43,835 nt of DNA from an uncultured Streptococcus sp. (GTDB taxonomy: Bacteria > Bacillota > Bacilli > Lactobacillales > Streptococcaceae), in NCBI GenBank assembly GCA_945864085.1, contig CAMBAD010000009.1, positions 1 through 43,835 on the forward strand, given 5' to 3'. Below the pieces are notes generated by a model, which worked only from the letters and a program-made list of their open reading frames with translations, was not told the DNA's origin and did no database searches. Numbering within the stretch: the stretch's first letter is position 1; each line of letters starts with the position of its first letter. Made by a program: the position numbers and the translations under genes. This document shows positions 16,014-24,882 of the stretch, piece after piece.

Positions 16014-16727
16014 ATGAAGAAATACCAAGAAGTATATAATGACTTGAAAGAGAAAATACGGACAAATGTCTATCCAGCGGAAACAAGCTTACCGACCGAG
16101 CAAGCCTTGCAGGACTTGTACGGTGTCAGCCGTGATACTGTACGCAAGGCTCTAGCTATATTGACCGAACGGGGGATGATTCAAAAAGTGCAGGGGCGAG
16201 GTTCTCTGGTCCTCAAGCAAGAGCTGCTCAATTTTCCTGTATCAGGGCTGACCTCCTATCAGGAATTGACAGATAGCTTGCAGCTGCAAACCAAGACAGA
16301 GGTTATCAGCCTAGACTTAATCGTTGTCAATAGCAATTTGGCTAATTTGACTGGTTTTGAACCTTATAGTAAGGTTTGGAAGGTTGTACGGACACGTTCC
16401 ATAGATGGGAAGGTATCTGTAGTTGACACAGACTACCTTTCAGCAAGCCTTGTACCGACAATGACCCTAGATATTGCCCAAGAGTCTATCTATGACTATC
16501 TGGAAAATCAGCTGGGTATGGACATTGCCTATGCGCAAAAGGAAATTACGGTCGAGCCGACCAGTCGTGAAGAACGGGAATTGTTGCAGTCTCAGGACGA
16601 TTACCTGGTCCTTATCAAATCGCGGGTCTATCTCGGCGATACGAGGCAATTCCAATACACCGAAAGCAAGCACAAGATTGATAAATTCCGTTTTGTGGAC
16701 TTTGCACGCAGGAAACATTCCCTGTAG
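16014..16727 (+). CDS. treR: Trehalose operon repressor, GntR family (HutC/UTRA type)
   Basis: A 237-residue regulator with an N-terminal winged helix-turn-helix (about 3-70; SLPTEQALQDLYGVSRDTVRKALAIL is the DNA-reading part and KVQGRGSLVL the wing) and a C-terminal UTRA effector domain (about 90-235) that in TreR proteins binds trehalose-6-phosphate. It is divergent from treBC and its probable operator is the 20-bp palindrome at 15872-15891. ATG at 16014 has AGGAGA 4 bases upstream; the open frame from 15978 starts before this site and is rejected. Confidence 0.92.
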   Translation: MKKYQEVYNDLKEKIRTNVYPAETSLPTEQALQDLYGVSRDTVRKALAILTERGMIQKVQGRGSLVLKQELLNFPVSGLTSYQELTDSLQLQTKTEVISLDLIVVNSNLANLTGFEPYSKVWKVVRTRSIDGKVSVVDTDYLSASLVPTMTLDIAQESIYDYLENQLGMDIAYAQKEITVEPTSREERELLQSQDDYLVLIKSRVYLGDTRQFQYTESKHKIDKFRFVDFARRKHSL

Positions 16728-16759
16728 GGGGGAGATTAGCCAAATCCTGTTTTTTACGT

Positions 16760-16765
16760 TATAAT
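16760..16765 (+). promoter_or_regulatory. -10 element of zapA-cvpA
   Basis: A perfect TATAAT 21 bases before the zapA start. No convincing -35 was found. Confidence 0.5.
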
Positions 16766-16786
16766 AGTTAGAAGATGAGGTAAAAT

Positions 16787-17098
16787 ATGGCAAACTTAAA
16801 TCGATATAAATTTACATTTGGTGAAAAACAATTAACCCTGACGACCGAGCACGACAATCTTTTTATGGAAGAAATTGAGCGTGTTGCCCAGGAAAAATAC
16901 CAGGCAATCAAGGAAAAAATGCCAACAGCAGATCCTGAAACCTTGGCACTTTTATTAGCAATCAATGCCCTGTCCGTCCAGTTAACCCGTGAGCTGGCTT
17001 TTGAAAAAACAGAGGCTGAGTTGGCCAGCATGAAAGAAAAGGTCATGAAGAAAAATGTTACCTTGATTGATTTGGATGAGCTTGAGGAAAAAGTATGA
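16787..17098 (+). CDS. zapA: Cell division protein ZapA
   Basis: A 103-residue small protein that crosslinks FtsZ filaments at the division ring. The N-terminal half (NRYKFTFGEKQLTLTTEHDNLFMEEIERVAQEKY) matches the ZapA head, and the C-terminal half is a helical coiled-coil stretch rich in Glu and Lys. Its place in front of cvpA and mutS2 is the usual Firmicutes order. Its stop overlaps the cvpA start by 4 bases, indicating translational coupling. Confidence 0.85.
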   Translation: MANLNRYKFTFGEKQLTLTTEHDNLFMEEIERVAQEKYQAIKEKMPTADPETLALLLAINALSVQLTRELAFEKTEAELASMKEKVMKKNVTLIDLDELEEKV

Positions 17099-17643
17099 TT
17101 TCATTGGTGATACTACTGATACTCGCTTGGAGTTTCTACATTGGTTACAGCAGGGGGCTGGTTTTGCAAGTCTTTTACAGCTTGTCCAGCCTGCTGGCTC
17201 TGGTAGTAGCGACAGCCACATTTAAAAATTTAGCAGCCTTCCTCTATTTATGGGTTCCCTTTGCAAATGCAACGCAGGATGGGGCTACCTATTATTTTGA
17301 CGAGCAATACCTGTTTGATTTGGACAAGGTCTTTTATGCAGGTTTGGCCTTTCTCTTGATGTACCTGTTGGTTTATACCATCATGCGCTTTGTCGGGATT
17401 TTTATTCACCTGCTAGAAGGGTTCAATCCCGACACACAGGTGACCAATCTCATCAGTGGTGGTCTGGCAGTATTGGTGACCTTTGTCTCCCTGCAAATTG
17501 TCCTAGTTCTGCTTTCGACCATTCCGTTGGCGATCATTCAGGACAAACTTCATGGGAGTTTCATGGCCAATATCATGATCCAATACACACCAATCACCAG
17601 CAGTTTCTTAAAATCTCTCTGGTTGACAAATATAGCAGGGTAA
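17095..17643 (+). CDS. cvpA: CvpA-family membrane protein
   Basis: A 182-residue integral membrane protein of the colicin V production (CvpA) family. Four hydrophobic segments are visible (about 3-23, 25-46, 80-103, 121-149), with GYSRGLVLQVFYSLSSLLALVVA being the family's N-terminal signature. Its role in streptococci is unclear; links to envelope homeostasis and biofilm are reported for the family. It starts inside the zapA stop (ATGA). The mutS2 partner lies 336 bases downstream here, a distance enlarged by repeat insertions. Confidence 0.85.
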   Translation: MISLVILLILAWSFYIGYSRGLVLQVFYSLSSLLALVVATATFKNLAAFLYLWVPFANATQDGATYYFDEQYLFDLDKVFYAGLAFLLMYLLVYTIMRFVGIFIHLLEGFNPDTQVTNLISGGLAVLVTFVSLQIVLVLLSTIPLAIIQDKLHGSFMANIMIQYTPITSSFLKSLWLTNIAG

Positions 17644-17712
17644 GGGAGACCTTATCCTTTTTATCATCAGTTAGGTGATCTGTTATTGCTGCGGTAACTG
17701 AGGGAGTGGGAA

Positions 17713-17958
17713 ACTAAGAACTTCCAGCACTGCCATCTAATACTCTTCGAAAATCAAAATCAGACGTTGTTGACTTGATTTGATGAACTTCAGTTCTATC
17801 TGCATCTGCGTCGCCTAGTCTGTTTTTGATTTTCATTGAGTATAAGGCTAATTTTTCAGCTCCTCATCCTTCGTTTTTTCAAAATACAGTCAGTATTCTC
17901 TCAAAAGACGGCCTTGATGAGCGAAAAACAAAGCACTTTACTTGTGAATACAGATTCT
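17713..17958. repeat. AGAACC...GGTTCT repeat, copy interrupted by a BOX element
   Basis: The left part (17713-17740) and right part (17846-17958) together align with the uninterrupted element at 34924-35070: CAGCACTGCCATCTA matches 34943-34957 with two differences, and the right part shares AAAATACAGTCAGTATTC and a TGTGAATACAG...TTCT end. A BOX element sits between them. The 5' inverted end has lost about 14 bases. The element ends 21 bases before the mutS2 start. Confidence 0.7.
17740..17843. repeat. BOX-type (boxA-boxC) element
   Basis: The ends are ATACTCTTCGAAAATCAAAA and the inverted TTTTTGATTTTCATTGAGTAT-like counterpart, which are the boxA and boxC ends known from pneumococcal BOX repeats. 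About 17 of 20 terminal positions pair. TAA is present on both sides (17738-17740 and 17843-17845), consistent with a target duplication. Confidence 0.8.
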
Positions 17959-17979
17959 CAAAGACTAAGTAGGAATAAT

Positions 17980-20313
17980 ATGAATAACAAAATTATTGAA
18001 ACCCTTGAATTTCACAAGGTAAGACAGAAAATTGAGCCCTATCTTCTGACAGAACAGGGCCTAGAAGAATTGCGGCAGTTGGAGCCAATGGTGGAAGTCC
18101 ACCGCATCCAGCAAGCCTTTGATGAATTGACAGACATGGGGCAGATTTTTGTAGAAAATCCTTATTTCAGCCTGTCAGCTACCCAAAATATCAATCCAGC
18201 CATGCGCCGTTTGGAGCTGGGGACAGACCTCAATATCAGTGAACTCTTGGCAGTCAAGAAGGTCTTGGAAGTGTCCAAGTCCCTCTTGGATTTTTATGGG
18301 AATTTGGAAAATGTCGGTTTGAGCCAGCTGGATACGCTTTTTGAAAAAATAGAACTTTTCCCGCATTTGCAGGGTTCACTTCAATCCATCAATGACGCTG
18401 GTTTTGTAGAGGATTTTGCTTCTGAAAAGCTGGCTCGTATCCGCAGGAAGATTCGTGAGGCTGAGGACCAAGTGCGTCAGGTCATGCAGGATATTTTGAA
18501 AAATAAGAGTGACATGCTGTCGGATAATATTTTGGCCAGCAGAAATGGGCGTAATGTCCTCCCTGTTAAAAATACCTACCGCAATAAGATTGCAGGTGTG
18601 GTCCATGACATCTCAGCCTCTGGCTCGACCGTTTATATTGAACCGCGGGCAGTGGTGACCCTGAACGAAGAAATTAGTCACCTACGTGCAGAAGAACGCC
18701 ATGAAATCAGTCGGATTTTGCAAGAGTTGTCAGATATGCTGCGTCCGCATAGTGGGGTTATCCGCAATAACGCTTGGGTCATTGGGCATCTGGATTTTGT
18801 CCGTGCCAAACATCTCTTTGCGCGGGATTATCAGGCGGTTGTACCAAGTCTGTCTGAGAGGCAAGATATTGCTCTTCTCAATGTTCGCCATCCTTTGATT
18901 GTCCAGCCTGTGCCAAACGACCTTTACTTTGGCAGTCAGCTGACGGCTATTGTTATCACGGGTCCCAACACGGGTGGTAAGACCATCATGCTTAAGACCT
19001 TGGGCCTGACCCATCTCATGGCCCAGTCTGGCTTGCCAATCTTGGCGGACAAGGGCAGTCGGGTGGCTGTTTTCAAGGAGATTTTTGCGGACATTGGCGA
19101 TGAGCAGTCCATTGAGCAAAGTCTATCGACCTTCTCCAGTCACATGACCCACACGGTGGAAATTTTAGCGGAGGCGGATCAGGATTCGTTGATTCTTTTT
19201 GATGAGTTGGGGGCAGGTACAGATCCGCAAGAGGGTGCGTCGCTGGCAATGGCTATTTTAGACGATCTTCGCCTGCGGGGTATCAAGACTATGGCAACTA
19301 CTCACTACCCTGAGCTCAAGGCCTACGGGATAGAAACCCCTGGTATTGAAAATGCCAGCATGGAATTTGATACCAATAGCCTGCGGCCGACCTACAAGTT
19401 CATGCAGGGCGTTCCTGGGCGTTCCAATGCTTTTGAAATTGCGCGTCGTCTGGGCTTGTCGGATGTCATCATCCAGTCTGCCCAGTCTTGGACCGATACA
19501 GACAGCGATGTCAATCGGATTATCGAGAAATTGGAGAGCCAGACGGTCGAATCCCGTAAACGCTTGGACCGTATTCAAGCAGTCGAGCAGGAAAATTTCA
19601 AGATGAACAGGGCCCTCCGCAAGCTCTATGACGATCTGACTCGTGAGCGGGAAAACGAGCTCAACAAGGCCCGTTTGGAAGCTAGGGAAATTGTTGACAT
19701 AGCGCTGGCAGAGAGCGAGGACATTCTCAAGAATCTCCATGCCGCAGCCAGCCTCAAGCCCCACCAGATTATAGAAGCCAAGGCCGAGCTGAAAAAATTG
19801 GCTCCTGAGTTGGTCGATTTGTCCAAGAATAAGGTGCTGAAAAAAGCCAAAATCCAGCGGGCTGCTAAGGTGGGCGATGATATTATCGTCACAGCCTATG
19901 GTCAGCGGGGAACTCTGACCAATCAGCTCAAGGACGGTCGTTGGGAAGCCCAGGTCGGCTTGATTAAGATGACCTTGACCAAGGACGAGTTTGAACTGGT
20001 CAAGGCGGAAAAAGCAGAGCAACCTAAGAAACGCCAGATTCACACGGTCAAACGTGCCAATGTACGCGGGCCAAGAGCCCGTTTGGATCTCCGTGGCAAA
20101 CGTTACGAAGAAGCCATGATGGAACTGGATGAATTTATTGACCAGGCCCTGCTCAATAACCTGGCCCAAGTCGATATTGTTCACGGTATCGGTACAGGAG
20201 TTATCCGAGAAGGCGTGAACAAGTACCTCCGTCGCAATAAGCAGGTCAAGGAGTTCGGCTACGCCCCACAAAATGCAGGTGGATCAGGCTGTACCATTGT
20301 GACATTTAAGTAA
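17980..20313 (+). CDS. mutS2: MutS2 family ATPase/endonuclease
   Basis: A 777-residue MutS2 protein. In bacteria it suppresses homologous recombination and, in Gram-positives, rescues or splits collided ribosomes. The core and lever region (about 1-300, coiled) precedes Walker A GPNTGGKT (328-335) and Walker [15 protein letters not shown] second coiled stretch (about 510-620) leads to a KOW-like segment and a C-terminal Smr nuclease domain with [12 protein letters not shown] and [12 protein letters not shown]. The frame is open from 17836, but the extra 48 codons lie in repeat DNA; ATG at 17980 has AGGAATAAT before it and gives the standard [11 protein letters not shown] start. The promoter is not obvious and may have been altered by the inserted repeats. 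Confidence 0.93.
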   Translation: MNNKIIETLEFHKVRQKIEPYLLTEQGLEELRQLEPMVEVHRIQQAFDELTDMGQIFVENPYFSLSATQNINPAMRRLELGTDLNISELLAVKKVLEVSKSLLDFYGNLENVGLSQLDTLFEKIELFPHLQGSLQSINDAGFVEDFASEKLARIRRKIREAEDQVRQVMQDILKNKSDMLSDNILASRNGRNVLPVKNTYRNKIAGVVHDISASGSTVYIEPRAVVTLNEEISHLRAEERHEISRILQELSDMLRPHSGVIRNNAWVIGHLDFVRAKHLFARDYQAVVPSLSERQDIALLNVRHPLIVQPVPNDLYFGSQLTAIVITGPNTGGKTIMLKTLGLTHLMAQSGLPILADKGSRVAVFKEIFADIGDEQSIEQSLSTFSSHMTHTVEILAEADQDSLILFDELGAGTDPQEGASLAMAILDDLRLRGIKTMATTHYPELKAYGIETPGIENASMEFDTNSLRPTYKFMQGVPGRSNAFEIARRLGLSDVIIQSAQSWTDTDSDVNRIIEKLESQTVESRKRLDRIQAVEQENFKMNRALRKLYDDLTRERENELNKARLEAREIVDIALAESEDILKNLHAAASLKPHQIIEAKAELKKLAPELVDLSKNKVLKKAKIQRAAKVGDDIIVTAYGQRGTLTNQLKDGRWEAQVGLIKMTLTKDEFELVKAEKAEQPKKRQIHTVKRANVRGPRARLDLRGKRYEEAMMELDEFIDQALLNNLAQVDIVHGIGTGVIREGVNKYLRRNKQVKEFGYAPQNAGGSGCTIVTFK

Positions 20314-20319
20314 AAAAGC

Positions 20320-20346
20320 AAAGCACTTGCAGGTTGCAGGTGCTTT
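20320..20346 (+). terminator. Hairpin after mutS2
   Basis: A 12-bp stem with one wobble (AAAGCACTTGCA with TGCAGGTGCTTT) and a 3-base loop. No T tract follows, so it may be a weak terminator or an mRNA-end stabiliser. Confidence 0.5.
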
Positions 20347-20397
20347 AGAATACATTTGCAAAACTCAAAAAAAGTAAAATAGAGTAAGGAGGTTTAC

Positions 20398-21051
20398 ATG
20401 AACATCAGAAAATACCAAACCAGCGATGAAAAGGGCTGGGTCTATTGCAAGGCGCTCAGCTACCTATTTTCGCCCTTTTTTGACGACCGAGAGACAGAAA
20501 AACCAGCCCTGCTGACGGACATTTATGATAAGAGGATTGAACTGGTGGCTGAAAGCGGCGGACAGATTGTCGGCTTGATTGACATCGACATTTATAGCCA
20601 GGAAAACAGCCAGACCTACCTCTATGCTCCCAGCCAGCGTACAGCTTACCTGACCAATCTCGCTGTCCACCCCGACTATCAGGGGCAAGGGATTGCCCAG
20701 GCCCTTTATGAAAAAGCAGAGCAGGCATTGAAAGAAGCTGGGGTAGAAAAACTAGCCATCTTTACCCGAGACGGTGATGCTGCCAACCATTTATATAAAA
20801 AATGGGGCGGGCAGCTAGTGTGTTCAGATTACCTTGTCATCGGTGTACCCAAAGACACACCTTACGTCCGTTTTGGTGTAGACCTTCCCAATGCCAAATT
20901 GGCTTTTACAGATGAAGCAGGTCAGCCAGCACCCTACTATCTCCGAGAAGGTGTCTATGTCGTGACAGACCAAGCAGATTTGGAACGATTTGATATTGAA
21001 GAAGTCCATAAAGAAATGACCTATGTGGTGGATTTAACAGAAAAAAGTTGA
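20398..21051 (+). CDS. GNAT-family N-acetyltransferase
   Basis: A 217-residue acetyltransferase. The acetyl-CoA binding motif LTNLAVHPDYQGQGIAQALYEKAEQ is intact (Q/R-x-x-G-x-G/A) and ends the first 120 residues; NHLYKKWGGQLV is the usual C-terminal GNAT strand. About 70 further residues form an extension that I cannot assign. The substrate is unknown. GTAAGGAGG precedes the start at an ideal distance. Its terminator overlaps the stop codon, so it stands alone. Confidence 0.85.
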   Translation: MNIRKYQTSDEKGWVYCKALSYLFSPFFDDRETEKPALLTDIYDKRIELVAESGGQIVGLIDIDIYSQENSQTYLYAPSQRTAYLTNLAVHPDYQGQGIAQALYEKAEQALKEAGVEKLAIFTRDGDAANHLYKKWGGQLVCSDYLVIGVPKDTPYVRFGVDLPNAKLAFTDEAGQPAPYYLREGVYVVTDQADLERFDIEEVHKEMTYVVDLTEKS

Positions 21052-21073
21052 AAATCTTCAACTTTTTTCTTTT
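21041..21073 (+). terminator. Terminator of the GNAT gene
   Basis: A perfect 12-bp stem AAAAAAGTTGAA/TTCAACTTTTTT with a 4-base loop, followed by C and a T run. The stop codon TGA lies inside the left arm. Confidence 0.85.
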
Positions 21074-21077
21074 TTGC

Positions 21078-21108
21078 TTGCTATGGAGTGGACTCCATGG
21101 TTTATAAT
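21078..21108 (+). promoter_or_regulatory. MerR-type promoter with a 19-bp spacer and embedded operator
   Basis: TTGCTA (21078-21083), a 19-bp spacer and TATAAT (21103-21108). The spacer carries a perfect palindrome ATGGAGT-GG-ACTCCAT at 21083-21098. An overlong spacer with the operator between -35 and -10 is the hallmark of MerR-activated promoters. Confidence 0.8.
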
Positions 21109-21144
21109 CATATTATCGTTATTCAAGAGAAAGGAAGTGATGTC

Positions 21145-21543
21145 TTGAAAACAATGAAAGAAGTGGCGGAGGAGCTAGGTTTGTCCAACGATACCATTCG
21201 TTACTACGAACGGATTGGCCTCCTACAGGTGCCTCGGGATAAAAATGGGTATCGGCAATTTGACCAGCAGACCATTGATTGGCTCTTCTTAGTCAAAATG
21301 CTCCGCAAGTCAGGCATGTCCATTGAAAGTTTGGTGGATTATGTCAGCTTGGTACGCCAGGGAGACAGCACCATCGCTGCTCGCAAGGCCATTTTGCAGG
21401 AACAGGAGGAACGCCTGAAGGAGCAAATCGCCCAGCAACAGGCAGTCCTAGACATGCTTAGTCATAAGGTGGCGACCTATGACAGTCAGTTACTGCGCTT
21501 TGAACAAGAACGTTTAGAAGAACGATTAGACAAAGGGGAATAA
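21145..21543 (+). CDS. MerR-family transcriptional regulator
   Basis: A 132-residue regulator: MKEVAEELGLSNDTIRYYERIGLL is the classic MerR winged helix, NGYRQFDQQTIDWLFLVKMLRKSGMS follows, and the rest is a dimerising coiled coil (about 85-132). It has no cysteine, so it is not a metal or thiol sensor of the MerR/NmlR kind that uses Cys. The likely start is the TTG at 21145, 7 bases after AAGGAAG. The frame opens at a GTG at 21088, but that lies inside the operator and before the predicted transcript start. It is followed after 2 bases by the aldo/keto reductase it should control together with itself. Confidence 0.87.
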   Translation: MKTMKEVAEELGLSNDTIRYYERIGLLQVPRDKNGYRQFDQQTIDWLFLVKMLRKSGMSIESLVDYVSLVRQGDSTIAARKAILQEQEERLKEQIAQQQAVLDMLSHKVATYDSQLLRFEQERLEERLDKGE

Positions 21544-21545
21544 AT

Positions 21546-22400
21546 ATGCAGACAGTTACATTACACAACGGAGTTGAGATGCCCACAGTTGGATTCGGAG
21601 TTTTCCAAATTCCAGATCCAACAACCTGCCAACAGGTTGTTGAAGAGGCCATTCGGACAGGTTATCGCTTGATTGATACCGCTCAGGCCTATGGCAATGA
21701 AGAAGCAGTTGGTCAGGCTATTCAAAATGCTGGTGTGCCACGAGAGGAACTCTTTATTACGACCAAATTGTGGATTTCGGATATGAGTTATGAGGGTGCG
21801 AAGACGGCCTTTGCTGCCTCTATGGAAAAACTTGGTTTGGACTACTTGGATCTCTACCTGCTTCATCAGCCTGTGGGAGATACCTTTGGGGCATGGCGGG
21901 CCTTGGAAGAACTCTATCAAGAAGGAAAAATTCGTGCCATTGGTGTTTCCAACTTTAAACCTGACCAGGTTGCTAACCTATCCCTGTTTAACACTGTTAA
22001 GCCCATGGTCAACCAGATTGAATTGCATGTTTTTCACCAGAAACCTGCTGAGCGGGCCTATCTTGCCAGCAAGGGAATCCAGGTTCAGAGTTGGGGAGCT
22101 TTTGCAGAAGGGAAATTTGATGTCTTTACCAATCCCATTCTGACAGAGATTGCAAGCAAGTATGGTAAAACAACGGCCCAGGTTATGCTTCGTTTTCAAC
22201 TCCAATCGGGCATTGTTTCCTTGTCCAAATCAGCCAACCCAGAGCGCGTGCGCCAGAATTTTGATATTTTTGACTTCGAACTGACCGAGGAAGATATGGT
22301 CGCTATCGAAGGGCTGAATACAGATACAACGGTCTTTGCGGACCACCATCAAGCCCAAACTGTCGAAGCCTTGGCTGGCTATGTTGGCAAGACGTTTTAA
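21546..22400 (+). CDS. Aldo/keto reductase
   Basis: A 284-residue NADPH-dependent aldo/keto reductase, a TIM-barrel enzyme reducing aldehydes and ketones. The catalytic tetrad is complete: Asp44 and Tyr49 (LIDTAQAYGNEEAVG), Lys74 (ITTKLW) and His107 (LYLLHQP). IGVSNF and the C-terminal SLSKSANPERVRQNFDIFDF cofactor loop are present. It is co-transcribed with the MerR regulator from one MerR-type promoter, which suggests induction by a reactive carbonyl; the inducer is an inference. A tandem repeat rather than a terminator follows. Confidence 0.9.
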   Translation: MQTVTLHNGVEMPTVGFGVFQIPDPTTCQQVVEEAIRTGYRLIDTAQAYGNEEAVGQAIQNAGVPREELFITTKLWISDMSYEGAKTAFAASMEKLGLDYLDLYLLHQPVGDTFGAWRALEELYQEGKIRAIGVSNFKPDQVANLSLFNTVKPMVNQIELHVFHQKPAERAYLASKGIQVQSWGAFAEGKFDVFTNPILTEIASKYGKTTAQVMLRFQLQSGIVSLSKSANPERVRQNFDIFDFELTEEDMVAIEGLNTDTTVFADHHQAQTVEALAGYVGKTF

Positions 22401-22421
22401 GAGTGGACTTGCTTTCTTGCT

Positions 22422-22722
22422 ACAACTGGACTTAACAAGAAGAACAATCTCCTAGCCTACACTCGTAACTCTGCGGTCAAGTTTGGCTTGCATACCACGC
22501 CTTTTCAGGTCGCAATTTTATAGACATATCCAGTCCATCTTTCTTCCCGTAGCACCTATTCGTCAACCTTATCCCATTGCCACAACTGGATTTAACAGGA
22601 AGAACAATCTCCTAGCCTACACTCGTAACTCTGCGGTCAAGTTTGCCTTGCATACCACGCCTTTTCAGGTCGTAATTTTATAGACATATCCAGTCCATCT
22701 TTCTTCCCGTAGCAAATATTCG
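22422..22722. repeat. Tandem duplication, 141-bp units at a 160-bp period
   Basis: Bases 22422-22562 and 22582-22722 are the same sequence with a handful of substitutions, separated by a 19-base linker. Both contain AGAACAATCTCCTAGCC near the start and CCAGTCCATCTTTCTTCCCG near the end. It fills the 22401-22779 gap between the reductase and trxA. A 66-codon frame inside it has no good ribosome binding site and I do not call it a gene. Confidence 0.85.
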
Positions 22723-22779
22723 CATTCTCTTTTCTTTTGGTGTAGAATGAAGATACTAGAAACAGAAATGGAGAATTGT

Positions 22780-23094
22780 ATGGTTCAAGTTATTACAGAC
22801 GCAAACTTTGAAGTTGAAACACAAGAAGGCGTTGTCCTTGTCGATTTTTGGGCACCTTGGTGTGGTCCTTGCCGCATGCAGGCCCCAATTCTGGAGCAAT
22901 TAGCAGGGGAGTTGGACGAAGACGAGCTCCGCATTTACAAAATGGATGTAGATGAAAATCCAAATACAGCCCGTCAATTCGGTATCATGTCTATCCCAAC
23001 ACTCTTGTTCAAAAAAGATGGACAAGTTGTGAAACAAGTAGCAGGTGTGCACACCAAAGACCAGATTAAAGCTATCTTAGCTGAAATTGGCTAA
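22780..23094 (+). CDS. trxA: Thioredoxin
   Basis: A 104-residue thioredoxin, the usual length. The active site is FWAPWCGPC (Cys28, Cys31), and SIPTLLFKKDG contains the cis-proline. It reduces disulfides in the cytoplasm and is the normal electron donor for methionine sulfoxide reductases such as the MsrAB encoded 1.8 kb downstream. The frame is open from 22747, but TGGAGA precedes the ATG at 22780 and the family starts there. A TAGAAT at 22743-22748 may be its -10. A strong terminator follows. Confidence 0.95.
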   Translation: MVQVITDANFEVETQEGVVLVDFWAPWCGPCRMQAPILEQLAGELDEDELRIYKMDVDENPNTARQFGIMSIPTLLFKKDGQVVKQVAGVHTKDQIKAILAEIG

Positions 23095-23104
23095 TTGAGA
23101 ATCC

Positions 23105-23136
23105 AAGCAAGTAGGGCTAGACTACTTGCTTTTTTA
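23105..23136 (+). terminator. Terminator of trxA
   Basis: A perfect 10-bp stem AAGCAAGTAG/CTACTTGCTT with a 7-base loop, then a T run. Confidence 0.88.
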
Positions 23137-23162
23137 CAACCACTAATATTCAATGAAAACTA

Positions 23163-23182
23163 AAAACGCTTCCAAGCGTTTT
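23163..23182. repeat. 20-bp palindrome in the trxA downstream region
   Basis: AAAACGCTT-CC-AAGCGTTTT is perfectly symmetrical. It follows a BOX-end-like string (TATTCAATGAAAA) at 23148-23160. It could be a second hairpin terminator, part of a decayed repeat, or a protein site; it is only weakly cre-like. Confidence 0.5.
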
Positions 23183-23195
23183 GTTCAATCCAAAC

Positions 23196-23260
23196 ACTGC
23201 CTTGATTGGCGAAAAACGATTTCTCATGTACAAGCACCTTACTTGTGAACATAGGTCCTG
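23196..23260. repeat. Fragment of the AGAACC...GGTTCT repeat
   Basis: ACTGCCTTGATTGGCGAAAAA and CTTACTTGTGAA match the right half of the interrupted copy at 17910-17950 and, more loosely, the complete copy at 35018-35060. The left half is missing. Confidence 0.6.
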
Positions 23261-23279
23261 CAGCTGCTAAGATATAAGA

Positions 23280-23308
23280 TTGTGAAGTCTGGCACAAGAT
23301 GATATAAT
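23280..23308 (+). promoter_or_regulatory. Promoter of the AMP-binding enzyme / msrAB operon
   Basis: TTGTGA (23280-23285), a 17-base spacer and TATAAT (23303-23308), 31 bases before the start codon. Confidence 0.7.
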
Positions 23309-23339
23309 AGGCCTATATTGTCTTTTAGAAAGGTTAGTT

Positions 23340-24869
23340 ATGTCAACAATTAGCTACAAAACATTGAACCTCTACCGTCAGTTTAAAGAAGCTGCCCAGC
23401 ATTTTCCAGATGTGGCGATTTACTTTGACCAAGCCTACGCGTCTTTCCCTGAATTAGGGATAGAAAATACCTATCAGACAGTCTTTGAAGCCATTCAAAA
23501 AAGAGCTGCCCAGTTTGCAGCAGCAGGTGTTGGCTATGGTGACAAGGTGATTCTTTATAAAAGCCCTGCCTTTGATACCTACCTGCTGGCAGTAGCCGCC
23601 ACTGCCCTAGGCGCTGTTCCTGTTATGATTTCCTACCATTTACCATCTTCTAATTTGGATGTTTTCGCAGAACGTTTGGAAAAGTCTTACATTGTTTACG
23701 ACCAAGAGACAGAAGAACGAGTGGCAGGCATGATTCGAACTGACTTGGTGACCAAAGTCTTCTTGCCTCAAGTTTTGGCTCAGGAGCTGGTTGCTTTTGA
23801 GGAAAATCTCCTGCCAGAAGATGTCATTCAATATATGACCCATACCTCAGGGACGACCGGCGTTCCAAAATTAATCTGCCACACAGCTCAGACCATGGGC
23901 TGGCGGGTTGCTTGGCAACAGACCATTTTTGATAAAATGACGGAACGGGGCTTGCTGGCTTTCCATATCTCGCCTGTCCATTCGCGCTACAATATCGGTG
24001 TATCATCAGCGATTGGCCTAGGATTCCCCCTCTATCCGCTCTCTTCTGCCAGGAAGAATGATGTGGAACAGGCACTTGCTCTTCATCGTCCACGTGCTCT
24101 TGAAACCCACCCCAACAACTTTGTTCAGTGGGCAAGATTGGCCAAGGAAAAACCAGAGGTCTTTAGCAGTATTCGTTATTACCACTCGACCTTCGATGCT
24201 ATCAATATCGGCACCCTGCAAGCTTTCTTGGAGGCTTCTAAAGAGCAACATCCAGTCTTCATGCAAGTTTATGGTCAGAGCGAATGCGGGCCAATGATTC
24301 TGCGTTACCATCGCTTGGACAATCTAGGAACCGTTAGCGGACGAGACATGGGAATCGGTTTGGAAGGATACACAGAAGCACGCATTACCGATGCGAAGGG
24401 CAATCCACTGCCAGCAGGAGAAAATGGGCATATCCAATTCCTGTCGAGAGGCCGGGCGGTAACCTATTACAAGGAAGACACACGTTTCCAAGCCAATGTT
24501 TACGGAGCATGGTGGGATAGTGGTGACTACGGCTGCATGACCCCAGAAGGCACCCTGCTTCTGAAAGATCGCCAGGTTGATTTGATTGAAAATATTGACA
24601 GCAATCTTGCCTTGGAAGACTTATTACTGGATAAATTAGACTTCTTATCAGAAGTTGTGATTATCCGTGATGTCAATGGCGCTCCGCAGCCGATTATCGC
24701 AGTAGTAGAAGGGGCTGAGATGAACTGGGAGGCATGGTGGAGCATGGTTGCAGACCTGCCCCTATTGAAAGAACCGATTTTGCTGGCTTATGATGACATT
24801 CCACGCACTGCGACCATGAAGGTACAACGCCTCAAAATGGAAGCAGAGATGAAAGAAAAAAATCTGTAA
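23340..24869 (+). CDS. AMP-binding (ANL superfamily) acyl-/aryl-adenylating enzyme
   Basis: A 509-residue adenylate-forming enzyme related to acyl-CoA synthetases and peptide-synthetase A domains. The phosphate loop [11 protein letters not shown] is at 167-177, the YGQSECGP motif at 311-318, the ribose-binding Asp in WWDSGDYG at 396, and the catalytic lysine in [10 protein letters not shown] at 494. The hinge motif that normally reads GRxKD...GxxVxPxxIE is degenerate ([22 protein letters not shown]), as is the later loop. The substrate cannot be predicted. It is followed after 13 bases by msrAB, so the two form an operon. No carrier protein or condensing enzyme is nearby. Confidence 0.82.
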   Translation: MSTISYKTLNLYRQFKEAAQHFPDVAIYFDQAYASFPELGIENTYQTVFEAIQKRAAQFAAAGVGYGDKVILYKSPAFDTYLLAVAATALGAVPVMISYHLPSSNLDVFAERLEKSYIVYDQETEERVAGMIRTDLVTKVFLPQVLAQELVAFEENLLPEDVIQYMTHTSGTTGVPKLICHTAQTMGWRVAWQQTIFDKMTERGLLAFHISPVHSRYNIGVSSAIGLGFPLYPLSSARKNDVEQALALHRPRALETHPNNFVQWARLAKEKPEVFSSIRYYHSTFDAINIGTLQAFLEASKEQHPVFMQVYGQSECGPMILRYHRLDNLGTVSGRDMGIGLEGYTEARITDAKGNPLPAGENGHIQFLSRGRAVTYYKEDTRFQANVYGAWWDSGDYGCMTPEGTLLLKDRQVDLIENIDSNLALEDLLLDKLDFLSEVVIIRDVNGAPQPIIAVVEGAEMNWEAWWSMVADLPLLKEPILLAYDDIPRTATMKVQRLKMEAEMKEKNL

Positions 24870-24882
24870 ACGAGGAACCAAT

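Noticed and set aside
17836..17979. Extra 48 codons at the N terminus of mutS2
   Set aside because: They lie in BOX and AGAACC-repeat DNA, have no ribosome binding site, and MutS2 proteins begin at the MNNKII position (17980).
19258..20271. Long minus-strand open frame (337 codons) inside mutS2
   Set aside because: It is antisense to a highly conserved gene, shows no family signature or ribosome binding site, and arises from codon bias of the real gene. The same holds for frames opposite recD2 (6047-6754) and treC (12939-13748).
22483..22683. 66-codon frame inside the tandem duplication
   Set aside because: It runs across the repeat junction, has no ribosome binding site, and the composition is not protein-like.
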